Below are positions 13,539 to 21,382 of a DNA stretch of 64,000 bases, in pieces (position 1 is the stretch's first letter; the number at the start of each line of letters is the position of its first letter). A model generated the notes under the pieces. That model worked only from the letters and a program-made list of their open reading frames with translations, ran no database searches and was not told the origin of the DNA. The stretch lies in the NCBI GenBank assembly GCA_034436045.1, contig DAOTVZ010000205.1, positions 1 to 64,000 on the forward strand. The letters are read 5' to 3'. A program made the position numbers and the translations under genes. The DNA is from H111-94 sp034436045. GTDB taxonomy: Bacteria; Chloroflexota; Ktedonobacteria; Ktedonobacterales; Ktedonobacteraceae.

Positions 13539-13748
13539 TGATCTGTATGCTATCTATATCAGATAGTATACAGTATACACACAGAGCCATTTGTTGATAG
13601 CAGTTCCATACCTGATTGATTTCCATGATCGGCGCGACTTTTTGTTGCATCATGCCGCACTATGTCGCGCCGTACCGCAACCTGGCACGTAAGGTGTGCG
13701 GGAATAGAGCATAGAGCATCCTCTTTTCAAAGAAGGAGATCACAACCC

Positions 13749-14072
13749 ATGTTTGACTTTGCAATTGAGCTTACCGACGAGGAATTACAGTCAGTGAGTG
13801 GTACCCAGGCCTTTGCCGGTACAGGAGTTGGTGGATATGGTATGGGGACGGCAGCAGGGGCAGGTCTGTACGGTATTGATGGTTTTGCTCTGGCAGGTGG
13901 GCTTCCTGCCCTGGGTTCTGGTATCGGGGGCCTCGGACTCGGTGGTTGCGCCGCAAATAGCGGGCCTTACATCTTCGCGCATAATCATTCGGCGGCCTCC
14001 AGCCTCGCCTACACTACCAGTCTCAGGCAGAGCCAGACCGCCAGCCATAGCGTGTTTACGATGATTGGCTAA
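13749..14072 (+). CDS. Glycine-rich precursor-like peptide 2 with double-glycine-type leader
   Basis: 107 aa. The ATG at 13749 follows GAAGGAG, the same ribosome-binding site type as peptide 1. The leader FAIELTDEELQSVSGT shows Leu -12, Glu -8, Leu -7, Val -4 and Gly -2, with Thr at -1 (residues 18-19). The core is very rich in Gly and Ala (about residues 22-67, for example GGLPALGSGIGGLGLGG) with one Cys at 67. The last 37 residues (SGPYIFAHNHSAASSLAYTT onward, ending SVFTMIG) match the tail of peptide 1 at 19 of 37 positions, with no gap. It is clearly a paralogue of peptide 1. Its function is unknown; a secreted peptide is inferred. Confidence 0.75.
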   Translation: MFDFAIELTDEELQSVSGTQAFAGTGVGGYGMGTAAGAGLYGIDGFALAGGLPALGSGIGGLGLGGCAANSGPYIFAHNHSAASSLAYTTSLRQSQTASHSVFTMIG

Positions 14073-14094
14073 CGGCATAAACGAGCCGGAGAAG

Positions 14095-14125
14095 CGTGTG
14101 TACGCCTGTTTTCTGCGTACACACG
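14095..14125 (+). terminator. 11-bp perfect hairpin after peptide 2
   Basis: CGTGTGTACGC at 14095-14105 pairs with GCGTACACACG at 14115-14125 around a 9-nt loop, followed by a pyrimidine run CCCCTCTCTTTC. It is placed 22 bp after the stop codon and is likely an intrinsic terminator. Confidence 0.65.
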
Positions 14126-14181
14126 CCCCTCTCTTTCAAAGTGTACAAAGAGACATTAGCAGGAAAGTGAGCTGTGTGAGA

Positions 14182-14487
14182 ATGACACATGACTATGCCG
14201 TTCTGAGCCTGCCGGAACTTACCGACAAGGAGCTAGCAGCAGTTCTCGGCGGCAACGTAGCCGGAGCCGCTGCGCTGGGCAGAGCCGTTGGTCTGGGTAA
14301 TGCCGCCGACCTGAGCAGAAGTGCAGTTTCGGCCTACGGCGGAGCAGGCGTGACCACCTTCGCAGGTGTCAACCTCGCCCCCGTGATTACCCGCTTGACT
14401 AACACAGTGGGTGCAGATGTTGGCCTCGACCTGGCCATCGCGGTGCGACCGACCGCCAATACGAATGCGCTAGTGCAGATTGGTTAA
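14182..14487 (+). CDS. Precursor-like peptide 3 with canonical double-glycine leader
   Basis: 101 aa. The ATG at 14182 is preceded by a GTGAG-type site; the longer upstream frame lacks one. The leader SLPELTDKELAAVLGG fits the double-glycine pattern exactly (Leu -12, Glu -8, Leu -7, Val -4, Gly -2, Gly -1 at residues 23-24). The 77-residue core is rich in Ala, Gly, Leu and Val with regularly spaced small residues, has no cysteine and ends ANTNALVQIG. It lacks the SGPYI...SVFTMI tail of peptides 1 and 2. Its function is unknown. A class II bacteriocin-like or other secreted peptide is possible. Confidence 0.7.
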   Translation: MTHDYAVLSLPELTDKELAAVLGGNVAGAAALGRAVGLGNAADLSRSAVSAYGGAGVTTFAGVNLAPVITRLTNTVGADVGLDLAIAVRPTANTNALVQIG

Positions 14488-14520
14488 AGAAGGATCGTTT
14501 CCAGGCGCTATCACAATGGG

Positions 14521-14560
14521 GGACACAACGAGCGACCACTCCTGGCCGTTCGTTGTGTCC
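14521..14560 (+). terminator. Hairpin after peptide 3
   Basis: GGACACAACGA at 14521-14531 pairs perfectly with TCGTTGTGTCC at 14550-14560, and the stem extends inward by a G-T and two G-C pairs. It lies 34 bp after the stop codon and separates the peptide genes from ffh. Confidence 0.6.
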
Positions 14561-14619
14561 TCAACACACGATGAACAATTTTCTTCTCTCAGCAAAGCAT
14601 GGCCCGAAAATTGAAGCTG

Positions 14620-14628
14620 TGATATAAT
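14620..14628 (+). promoter_or_regulatory. Extended -10 element upstream of ffh
   Basis: TGATATAAT at 14620-14628 is a TGn extended -10 box with a perfect TATAAT, 43 bp before the ffh start. No good -35 hexamer is present, which is common for extended -10 promoters. Confidence 0.5.
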
Positions 14629-14670
14629 AGGGTCATTATTGGCGACTGGCGGAGAGAGGATTTTGCATGT

Positions 14671-16161
14671 ATGGCAATGTTTGAAAGCTTATCGAAACGT
14701 CTCGAAGGGATTTTTACTAATTTAAGTGGGCAGGGTAAGTTGACCGAAGAGGATGTCAACGCCGCCCTGCGCGAGGTGCGCCTGGCTTTGATTGAGGCCG
14801 ATGTGAACCTGCGCGTGGCTCGCCAGTTCGTAGAGCGGGTGAAGCAGAAGGCCATTGGAGCCGATGTCATGGGCAGTCTCTCGCCAGCACAGCAAGTACT
14901 TTCTATTGTCAACGAAGAACTCATCGAGGTGCTTGGCGGCACCGATGGCAAAAATAAACTCGATCTCGGCGGCCCTCCCCCCAATGTCATCATGCTCGTG
15001 GGCCTGCAAGGCTCCGGCAAAACCACCATGGCGGCCAAGCTGGCGCGCTTCCTGCTCAAACAGGGCCAGCGTCCCCTGATGGTGGCCGCTGACATGTATC
15101 GCCCCGCCGCCATCAACCAGCTCAAAACGCTGGGCAAGCAGATTTCCGTGCCGGTCTACTCCGAGCCGATGGGGGCCGACCCCGTTGATATCTGTCTCCA
15201 CTCGCTCACTTACGCACGTGAACAGGCCAGTACCGTCGTAATTCTGGATACAGCGGGTCGCCTGAACATCGACGAGCAGATGATGGGCGAAGTCAAACGT
15301 ATTAAGGAGCAGGTTCATCCACGCGAAATTCTGCTTGTGGCCGATGCCATGACCGGTCAAGAAGCGGTGCGCGTAGCCGATGACTTTAATAAAGCCCTTG
15401 GCCTGACCGGCATGATCTTAACTAAGATGGATGGCGACGCCAGAGGTGGCGCAGCGCTCTCCATTCGCTCGGTGACGGGCGTGCCGATCAAGTTCATGGG
15501 CGTTGGCGAAAAGTTAGATGCACTGGAACCCTTCTACCCGGAGCGCCTCGCCTCGCGTATCCTGGGTATGGGCGACGTTCTCTCGCTGATCGAGCGAGCA
15601 CAGGAGACGATTGACGAGGAAGAGGCGCTCAAGACGCAGGCCAAACTCAAGCAAGGTAAGTTCGACCTGGAGGATTTCCTTAGCGCTATGCGCCAGTTGA
15701 AACGCATGGGGCCATTGCGCTCTGTGTTAGAGATGCTTCCAGGTGCGAACAAGCTGATGGCAATGCCGGAGATGGAGGAGGCACTGGAAGGCGATCAACT
15801 CAAGTACGTCGAGGCCATTATTCTCTCGATGACACGTGAGGAGCGGCGCAATCCCGATATTATTAACGGGAGCCGTCGCAAGCGTATCGCCAACGGCAGT
15901 GGCACCAGCGTGCAGCTTGTCAACCAACTACTCGAACAGTTTAATGAAATGCGCACCATGATGCGCCAGCTTACCACCGGCAAGGGTCAATACGCCCAGC
16001 TCGCCCGCCAGTATATGGGCAGCGGTGGCATCCCTGGCGTACCCGGTTTGCCGGAGGGCACGCGCGTACCGACAATGCCTCATCCCCCGCGTGGGAAGAA
16101 GACAGGCAAGGCGGCTCGCAAAGAAAAGCGCAAACAGAGAGCGAGAAGCGGAAGGAGATAA
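14671..16161 (+). CDS. ffh: Signal recognition particle GTPase Ffh
   Basis: Protein component of the signal recognition particle, directing nascent membrane and secreted proteins to FtsY. 496 aa, slightly long for the family. The N-domain begins MAMFESLSKRLEGIFTNLSG. The G domain has the P-loop GLQGSGKTT, DTAGR (G3) and TKMDGDARGG (G4). The methionine-rich M domain follows from about residue 330, with the motif GSGTSVQ in the RNA-binding segment. The C-terminus is strongly basic (GKKTGKAARKEKRKQRARSG). The family start may be the second Met (14677). Confidence 0.97.
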   Translation: MAMFESLSKRLEGIFTNLSGQGKLTEEDVNAALREVRLALIEADVNLRVARQFVERVKQKAIGADVMGSLSPAQQVLSIVNEELIEVLGGTDGKNKLDLGGPPPNVIMLVGLQGSGKTTMAAKLARFLLKQGQRPLMVAADMYRPAAINQLKTLGKQISVPVYSEPMGADPVDICLHSLTYAREQASTVVILDTAGRLNIDEQMMGEVKRIKEQVHPREILLVADAMTGQEAVRVADDFNKALGLTGMILTKMDGDARGGAALSIRSVTGVPIKFMGVGEKLDALEPFYPERLASRILGMGDVLSLIERAQETIDEEEALKTQAKLKQGKFDLEDFLSAMRQLKRMGPLRSVLEMLPGANKLMAMPEMEEALEGDQLKYVEAIILSMTREERRNPDIINGSRRKRIANGSGTSVQLVNQLLEQFNEMRTMMRQLTTGKGQYAQLARQYMGSGGIPGVPGLPEGTRVPTMPHPPRGKKTGKAARKEKRKQRARSGRR

Positions 16162-16168
16162 TCCTCCT

Positions 16169-17881
16169 ATGCTAACAACACAGCGGTCTACGTGGAAGAT
16201 GGGAACAGGACAGTCGCTTGTAACTGTCCTGTTCCTGCTTAGTCTGCTCTTGACACTGAGCGCCTGCGGCAATACTAGCTTGCAACAACAGGCCAGTCAG
16301 GAGAAAGTGCAACTCGATAATTTACTGCACCACGCGCTCGCTATTGGCGTTCCTGTGATGCTGCTACAACCTGTGCAACGCCAGGAGCAGCAGCTAGCAC
16401 AGACCAGAGCGCCTTTCAGCCTCTTTAACACTCAGCCCATCGACGACTATTACCGCAATCTCACCGCGCGCTATCGCCAGTTGCTGATACAGACGCAAGG
16501 CATCATTGACACAGCTATCCAGCAAGATCAGGCCCTGGCCCAGAATGCCCTGCAGGAATTTCATACTGCATTGCAGCATCAACAGAGCAATCATCTTCCT
16601 GTCCAGCAATTCGCTCAGCAGTTCAGTCAGCAACAGCAGGCCCTCGCGCACGCCACGACGCCGCTGCAATATAACGTGATCAGCCAGCAGGCCACCACCA
16701 CGACACAGGCTCTCGATCTGTTGCAGAACGACGCCGCTCTGCTGGCCACCTTCCATACCACCATTCAGCAGATGCAGCAGGCCCGCCTGGATGTTACCGC
16801 CATGCAAATGCAGTATCAGAACGATCAGCAACTACTGGCACGTGGCAGACTCCCCGCCGATTTCCAGCAATTGCAGACGCTCCTCAATGCACAATATCTG
16901 CAAGCAGTGGTCACCAGCCGGGCAGCGCTCCCCTTCGTCATGAACGCCAAACTGCAAGAGCTGGTAACGCAGGTGAATCGGCTAAAAACCTACGGCATCA
17001 GCGCCAACACTGTTAGCACCTATCAGCAACAGGTGCAAACTGCTCAGCAGATGATGACTAGCACCAGGACGCTGAGCGAATATCAGCAGTTCGCCCATCT
17101 GGTCGATCAGGCGCTATCCTCGATGCAAGAACTGCTGGCGCAGGGCGAAGCTGCTTACCTGGTCAACCAGTTCCATCAAGAAGTAACAAGCTGGGGCCAG
17201 GCCCACGAGTACCACGATTCTTATAATAATACCAACTACGTGCTGGACGCAGGCTACATGAGCCAGGGTATCGGCTCCGACCTGGACGCTGCCTTATCCT
17301 ATGCACAGACCCCCGCCGATCTCCAGAACGTGGTAGACGAGGCCCAGAACGCGCTCTTCAACCTGCACATGATGGAACAGGATTACAGCGATAAGACGCC
17401 ATACAACCAGGTGCATGCCACAGACCTGCAAATGCTGGCCCACTACAACCTGCAAAATCAGCAGGTTCTGATGATTTCGCTGGTCGAGCAGGCCATGCGT
17501 GTCTATCAGAATGGCAAACTGGTCAACGCCTTCCAGGTTACGAGCGGGCGCAACGAGTTACCCTCGCTCCCCGGCGTCTGGCCCACACTGGAGCGGCTCT
17601 CGCCAACGACTTTTATCTCACCGGACCCGCCCGGCTCACCCTACTGGTATCCCAATACACCGATCAATTATGCTATCCTCTATCATACCGGCGGCTACTT
17701 CGTGCATGACGCCTGGTGGCGTGTCAACTTTGGTCCCGGCACGCAGTTCCCTCACTATGATACCGGCGGCGACGAAAGCTTTGCAGGTGACGGCAGTCAC
17801 GGCTGCATCAATATGCAGGAAGATCAGGCGGCCTGGGTCTACAGCCACACCAATTGGAACACGATCATCGTCATTTATTAA
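16169..17881 (+). CDS. L,D-transpeptidase (YkuD-type) lipoprotein
   Basis: 570 aa. The ATG at 16169 follows AAGGAG and starts 7 bp after ffh. The N-terminus has a hydrophobic stretch ending in the lipobox LLTLSAC, so Cys would be lipidated and the protein anchored outside the membrane. Residues 30-440 are glutamine-rich and probably helical or coiled-coil. The last 130 residues are a YkuD domain, with HTGGYFVHDAWW and the catalytic SHGCINM (Cys546). L,D-transpeptidases form 3-3 crosslinks or attach proteins to peptidoglycan. The long Q-rich stalk is unusual and might place the enzyme away from the membrane. The stop codon is the first base of a 35-bp inverted repeat. Confidence 0.88.
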   Translation: MLTTQRSTWKMGTGQSLVTVLFLLSLLLTLSACGNTSLQQQASQEKVQLDNLLHHALAIGVPVMLLQPVQRQEQQLAQTRAPFSLFNTQPIDDYYRNLTARYRQLLIQTQGIIDTAIQQDQALAQNALQEFHTALQHQQSNHLPVQQFAQQFSQQQQALAHATTPLQYNVISQQATTTTQALDLLQNDAALLATFHTTIQQMQQARLDVTAMQMQYQNDQQLLARGRLPADFQQLQTLLNAQYLQAVVTSRAALPFVMNAKLQELVTQVNRLKTYGISANTVSTYQQQVQTAQQMMTSTRTLSEYQQFAHLVDQALSSMQELLAQGEAAYLVNQFHQEVTSWGQAHEYHDSYNNTNYVLDAGYMSQGIGSDLDAALSYAQTPADLQNVVDEAQNALFNLHMMEQDYSDKTPYNQVHATDLQMLAHYNLQNQQVLMISLVEQAMRVYQNGKLVNAFQVTSGRNELPSLPGVWPTLERLSPTTFISPDPPGSPYWYPNTPINYAILYHTGGYFVHDAWWRVNFGPGTQFPHYDTGGDESFAGDGSHGCINMQEDQAAWVYSHTNWNTIIVIY

Positions 17882-17958
17882 GATTTTTACCAAAGTATAC
17901 CATATCGTTTATTCTATACATGCAGAATAAACGATATGGTATACTTTGGTAAAAATCT
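17881..17958. terminator. Perfect 35-bp inverted repeat
   Basis: Left arm 17881-17915 and right arm 17924-17958 are exact inverse copies of 35 bp around an 8-nt loop ATACATGC. The arm begins AGATTTTTACC and overlaps the transpeptidase stop codon. The right arm ends in AAAAATCT, so only a short T-run exists on the plus strand. The length and perfection exceed a normal terminator. Confidence 0.8.
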
Positions 17959-17983
17959 CATATAACGCTCATTATACCCGCCC

Positions 17984-18012
17984 TTGACGAGCTTTATCAG
18001 TTGCGTTATCTT
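17984..18012 (+). promoter_or_regulatory. Candidate promoter for the gene at 18066
   Basis: TTGACG (17984-17989), a 17-nt spacer, then TATCTT (18007-18012). The -35 matches at five of six positions and the -10 at four of six. It lies 54 bp before the start codon. Confidence 0.4.
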
Positions 18013-18065
18013 CATATAAGGGTTGTTTTCACGACGTTGCTGCTTGCGCGACAAGGATGACGCCT

Positions 18066-18824
18066 ATGGCCTGGCACATGACAACGCTCGGCTTCCTGGT
18101 TTCCACCGAACAGGATTTCCGGCACTACGTTTATCAGACAACCGAATTTGGTGAGAAGATCGAGAGTCGCAACGGTTCCTACACCTGCTGGACGCCCGGC
18201 GCAGGTATCGAACTATGGGCGCAGACCAACCTGCACCGCCGCCTTCTGGGCATGAATCCGCATTTTCGGGGCCAGAGCAGCGTGCGAGTGCAGATCACGG
18301 GCCGCATTCCACGCTACGAATCCAGCATTCTCGACGGCGCTTTTTACGGCTGGGCCTGTCCTTCCCCCATCGGCAGCAACGACCAGCTCCATGTTCCATT
18401 CATCTTCGACGTACCCGACTACGATGTCTATGACTGGGTACACATCCCCTGTACCACGCGCGTCCAGCTTGCTGCCTTCGCCATTCAGGCGCGCTGCTTC
18501 TCCGACGAGGAGCGCTACTATACCGCCTTCATCAACGAGGAACATGGCCAATCCCTGCTGACCTTCACGCCGCGCAAGATGTTCACGCCCAATGGCCGCG
18601 TGCGACCGGCGCGCGCCGAGGCCACCATCTCGGCGCGCGTGCTGAGCGCCGAGATGCTCACCAATCCGGTTACCTGGCAAAAATTCTATTGCGCCAGACT
18701 TCTCACCCTGCTCGGCGAGCTGGACATGGTGGCCGATCCCCAGATGGTGCTGGGTCGCCTGGCTGCCGGTGCCATCATTCAAGGCGACTTCTGGCTCTCC
18801 GGCAGATTGTTGGATAGATACTAA
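18066..18824 (+). CDS. Unrecognised protein, possibly VOC/glyoxalase-like
   Basis: 252 aa with the start at 18066, because AAGG at 18053-18056 is well spaced for it and too close to the first in-frame ATG (18057). The N-terminus MAWHMTTLGFLVSTEQDFRH followed by WTPGAGIELWAQ has the beta-alpha-beta feel of VOC proteins, but no metal-binding pattern is clear. The central segment is rich in aromatic residues (FYGWACPSP, DYDVYDWVHIP). There is no signal peptide or membrane span. It stands alone between a long hairpin and the convergent exopolysaccharide operon. Confidence 0.75.
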   Translation: MAWHMTTLGFLVSTEQDFRHYVYQTTEFGEKIESRNGSYTCWTPGAGIELWAQTNLHRRLLGMNPHFRGQSSVRVQITGRIPRYESSILDGAFYGWACPSPIGSNDQLHVPFIFDVPDYDVYDWVHIPCTTRVQLAAFAIQARCFSDEERYYTAFINEEHGQSLLTFTPRKMFTPNGRVRPARAEATISARVLSAEMLTNPVTWQKFYCARLLTLLGELDMVADPQMVLGRLAAGAIIQGDFWLSGRLLDRY

Positions 18825-18892
18825 TTATCTCTACCCGACAGACAACGTGGATAGCGAGCAGGGTAAGCACAGTCTAGCTGTAACCATCTTCC

Positions 18893-19855
18893 CTACGGGT
18901 GGGAAGGGAGCGTGAGAGCCAGCCGCGCCTCTTCTTCCGTCTGGGCTGCAAAAATCGCCTTTACGATCTGCTCTAACTGATCAGGGTCTTCAATGGAGCG
19001 TCCCACCTGCTCCGCCTGCTCCTTCAGGGCGGGAAACAACCGCCTGACGGCCAGCATCAGCGAGGCCCGCCACGTCTCTCGCTCCCCTTCCTCCAATCCC
19101 TTCTCCAATCCCTTCTCCAATCCCTTCTCCAATCCTTTCTCCAATCCCTCCTTCAATCCTTTCTCCAATCCCTCCTTCTCTGCTTTCGCTTCAGCTTCAT
19201 GATACATTTCCCAATAGGCCCAGGACTCTTCGAGGATATCTTTGAGCATACTAAATCTCCTTCTCAGCCATGCCCGCTCGCTCTCTTGTTTGAAGACCAG
19301 CGCCGCAATAGCGTAAGCGACCGAATATAAATCTTCTTTGTGGGCTGCCTTTAAGCTCGCCAGCATGTCCTCCACCGTCTCGTGCGTGGCTCCATCTCTG
19401 GTCAGGGGCAACAGGGGCAATAAACCTTCTAACCCCGGCTGCTTGAGCCTCTCCGCAGGCACCTCCCACAGTTTCACGTTCCGGTAAAAAAAGGCATGGA
19501 CGACGGTGCCATCCGGCAAAGATACGATATGTGGTGGCTCTACGATTCCTTCATCTGGTAACAAGTATAGAGCAAACGAGGCCACTTTACAATTGTAGGC
19601 TTGCATGGCATAGACATTATACTCCCACATGCGTTGGCCCATGTCGGGGTCATGTTTGCGTTGAAATTCCAGATGCAGAATAAGCTCGTACTCAAACCAC
19701 AGGATTTTCAGCAAGATATCCGCGAAAAGGGTACGCTGACTCTTCAGTTCTTTATCCAGTAAGGCAACGAATTGTGCCTCCTTAAAGAAGAGCGAGACAA
19801 ATGCCTGCGGATTGGCTCCTACCAGCGTCTTTGTCAAATCATCCCATTGACCCAT
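18893..19855 (-). CDS. Rpn-type PD-(D/E)XK nuclease/transposase-like protein
   Basis: 320 aa. The N-terminal half resembles the Rpn (recombination-promoting nuclease) and related restriction-fold families: LFADILLKILWFEYELILHL followed by EFQRKHDPDMGQRMWEYN, with acidic, E-x-Q and R residues in the expected order. The C-terminal half has a run of Glu-Lys-Gly-Leu units (about residues 227-254) and a charged tail. The gene starts 2 bp after the phosphodiesterase stop, with AGAGAGG inside that gene's end, so it is probably the last cistron of the exopolysaccharide operon. Related genes are often multicopy and mobile-associated. Its role in this operon is unknown. Confidence 0.75.
   Translation of the reverse strand: MGQWDDLTKTLVGANPQAFVSLFFKEAQFVALLDKELKSQRTLFADILLKILWFEYELILHLEFQRKHDPDMGQRMWEYNVYAMQAYNCKVASFALYLLPDEGIVEPPHIVSLPDGTVVHAFFYRNVKLWEVPAERLKQPGLEGLLPLLPLTRDGATHETVEDMLASLKAAHKEDLYSVAYAIAALVFKQESERAWLRRRFSMLKDILEESWAYWEMYHEAEAKAEKEGLEKGLKEGLEKGLEKGLEKGLEKGLEEGERETWRASLMLAVRRLFPALKEQAEQVGRSIEDPDQLEQIVKAIFAAQTEEEARLALTLPSHP
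19093..19176. repeat. Seven tandem 12-bp repeats inside the Rpn-type gene
   Basis: Units of CCAATCCCTTCT repeat about seven times with few changes and encode EKGL tetrapeptides on the minus strand. The unit length is a multiple of three, so copy-number change would keep the frame. Confidence 0.85.
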
Positions 19856-19857
19856 AC

Positions 19858-21381
19858 TTAGACCTCTCTTCTACGCAACAATTTCAGTTTGTCAGCAACA
19901 ATGTTCCGTTCTGCTGCCATACCCGCTGACGTGGAGTTGGGGACAAACATCTCGTCAATGATCCGTCCATCAAGCTCAGAAGGTATTGGAAGCTGCATAG
20001 CATGCAAAATAGTTGGCACGAGATCATAAATTTCTGCGGCTTGCCCCTGGATACCGGCGCGAATGCCTGCCCCCCAGGCATAGAGAACACCATCTTTATG
20101 GTGTGTGCCATACAAATGATGCTCGCGCAACCAGCACTGTGGTTGGCCCAGTGACGGCGTAAAGGTATAGCCCTCGGTGGGCAAGAGCAGCAGATGCTCC
20201 TCCTGTGGCGCGAACGGCCCATATCCAAAAATCTCTGTGCCGTATATAGCGGCGATTACCGGCTCTCCGCGCACGGGATCGACCAGCGCCGTCAGTTCGC
20301 CGCGTAGATCGGCGATGCGTTGTGTGGAACTCGTATCCGTGATACAGAGATCGGCAAAGGCCGCCGAGGAACATGACCAGGAGGCCACGCTCACACCCGC
20401 TGCCACTTGTTCCTGGCGCGTCAAATAAGGTTTGACGCGCGTTAGCGCCTGGCCCTGGCGATGCGAGAGACGCAGTTTGAGCGCACGACCATAATCGAGC
20501 AGGCCGAGGCTATTGAGTGCGTGTTTACCCATTGCCGTTAGCACATTGCGGTAATAAGAGGCCCTCTGGCTGTGTCGGAACCAGCCGCGCCGCCAGAGGT
20601 ATTCGTTGATGGCGAAGCGCGTATGCGCACCCTGAAAGCCGTGATCGGAGACAACAAAGAGCATGCCATTATCGCCAAGATATGACCACGCCATGCCGAG
20701 CGCCTCGTCCAGCAGTTGGTAATAGCGCAACACATCCGGTCGCTGAGCCTGTACAGCCTCCCAACACAGGTGTTGCAGGTAGTCAGCGGCGCAAAAGGTG
20801 ATGAATGTGAAGTCCCAGGGCTTCTCCGTGAGCAGATACTGTATGGCCTTGATACGCTGCTCCAGCACCTGCACTGCCGCCTGCGCCGGAGTGAGCCGTC
20901 CCTGCACGACTGCCGTCACATCGACATCGACGCGATAATCGGGCACATGTGTAAGCAACTCTGCACGCAGCGCGGCGGGATAGGTGAAATTGCCACGCTC
21001 GCTTGCCCCTTGAATACCACTGAGCAGCACGCCACGCACAGCTTCGGGAGGGTAGGTCAGCGGCACATTGACAACGATGACTGCTTTGCCGTACTCGCTC
21101 AGCATGTTCCAGATGGCAGAACCGCCCCGTCGGCGCGTCACCAGTCGTCCCTCACCCTGCTCATCATACAGCCAGAAATCATACACACCATGTTTTGCCG
21201 GTTTCAGCCCCGTCACCAGCGACATCCAGGCCGGTGGAGTGAGCGGCGGATACTTCGATTCCAGAATAGCGGAAAAGCCTTCGCGTTGTAATGCTTGAAA
21301 GTGCGGTAGATAGCCCGCCTGCATCATAGGTTGCAGCACGCGAAAGGCCAGACCATCCACACCAAAGACCAGTACACGCAT
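19858..21381 (-). CDS. Type I phosphodiesterase / alkaline phosphatase superfamily protein
   Basis: 507 aa cytoplasm-type enzyme without an evident signal peptide. The N-terminus MRVLVFGVDGLAFRVLQPMM carries the first metal-binding Asp. PPLTPPAWMSLVTGLKPAKH holds the catalytic Thr/Ser position. VVSDHGFQ near residue 245 gives the second metal site Asp-His, and a His-containing segment (YGTHHKDGVLYAWG) lies towards the C-terminus. This is the nucleotide pyrophosphatase/phosphodiesterase fold. The substrate is unknown. Being in the glycan operon (1 bp from the acetyltransferase stop), it may act on nucleotide sugars, polyprenyl-linked intermediates or a phosphorylated polymer. Confidence 0.85.
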   Translation of the reverse strand: MRVLVFGVDGLAFRVLQPMMQAGYLPHFQALQREGFSAILESKYPPLTPPAWMSLVTGLKPAKHGVYDFWLYDEQGEGRLVTRRRGGSAIWNMLSEYGKAVIVVNVPLTYPPEAVRGVLLSGIQGASERGNFTYPAALRAELLTHVPDYRVDVDVTAVVQGRLTPAQAAVQVLEQRIKAIQYLLTEKPWDFTFITFCAADYLQHLCWEAVQAQRPDVLRYYQLLDEALGMAWSYLGDNGMLFVVSDHGFQGAHTRFAINEYLWRRGWFRHSQRASYYRNVLTAMGKHALNSLGLLDYGRALKLRLSHRQGQALTRVKPYLTRQEQVAAGVSVASWSCSSAAFADLCITDTSSTQRIADLRGELTALVDPVRGEPVIAAIYGTEIFGYGPFAPQEEHLLLLPTEGYTFTPSLGQPQCWLREHHLYGTHHKDGVLYAWGAGIRAGIQGQAAEIYDLVPTILHAMQLPIPSELDGRIIDEMFVPNSTSAGMAAERNIVADKLKLLRRREV

Positions 21382-21382
21382 C

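Noticed and set aside
19093..19176. CRISPR-like short repeats
   Set aside because: Contiguous 12-bp units without spacers, in frame within a coding sequence.
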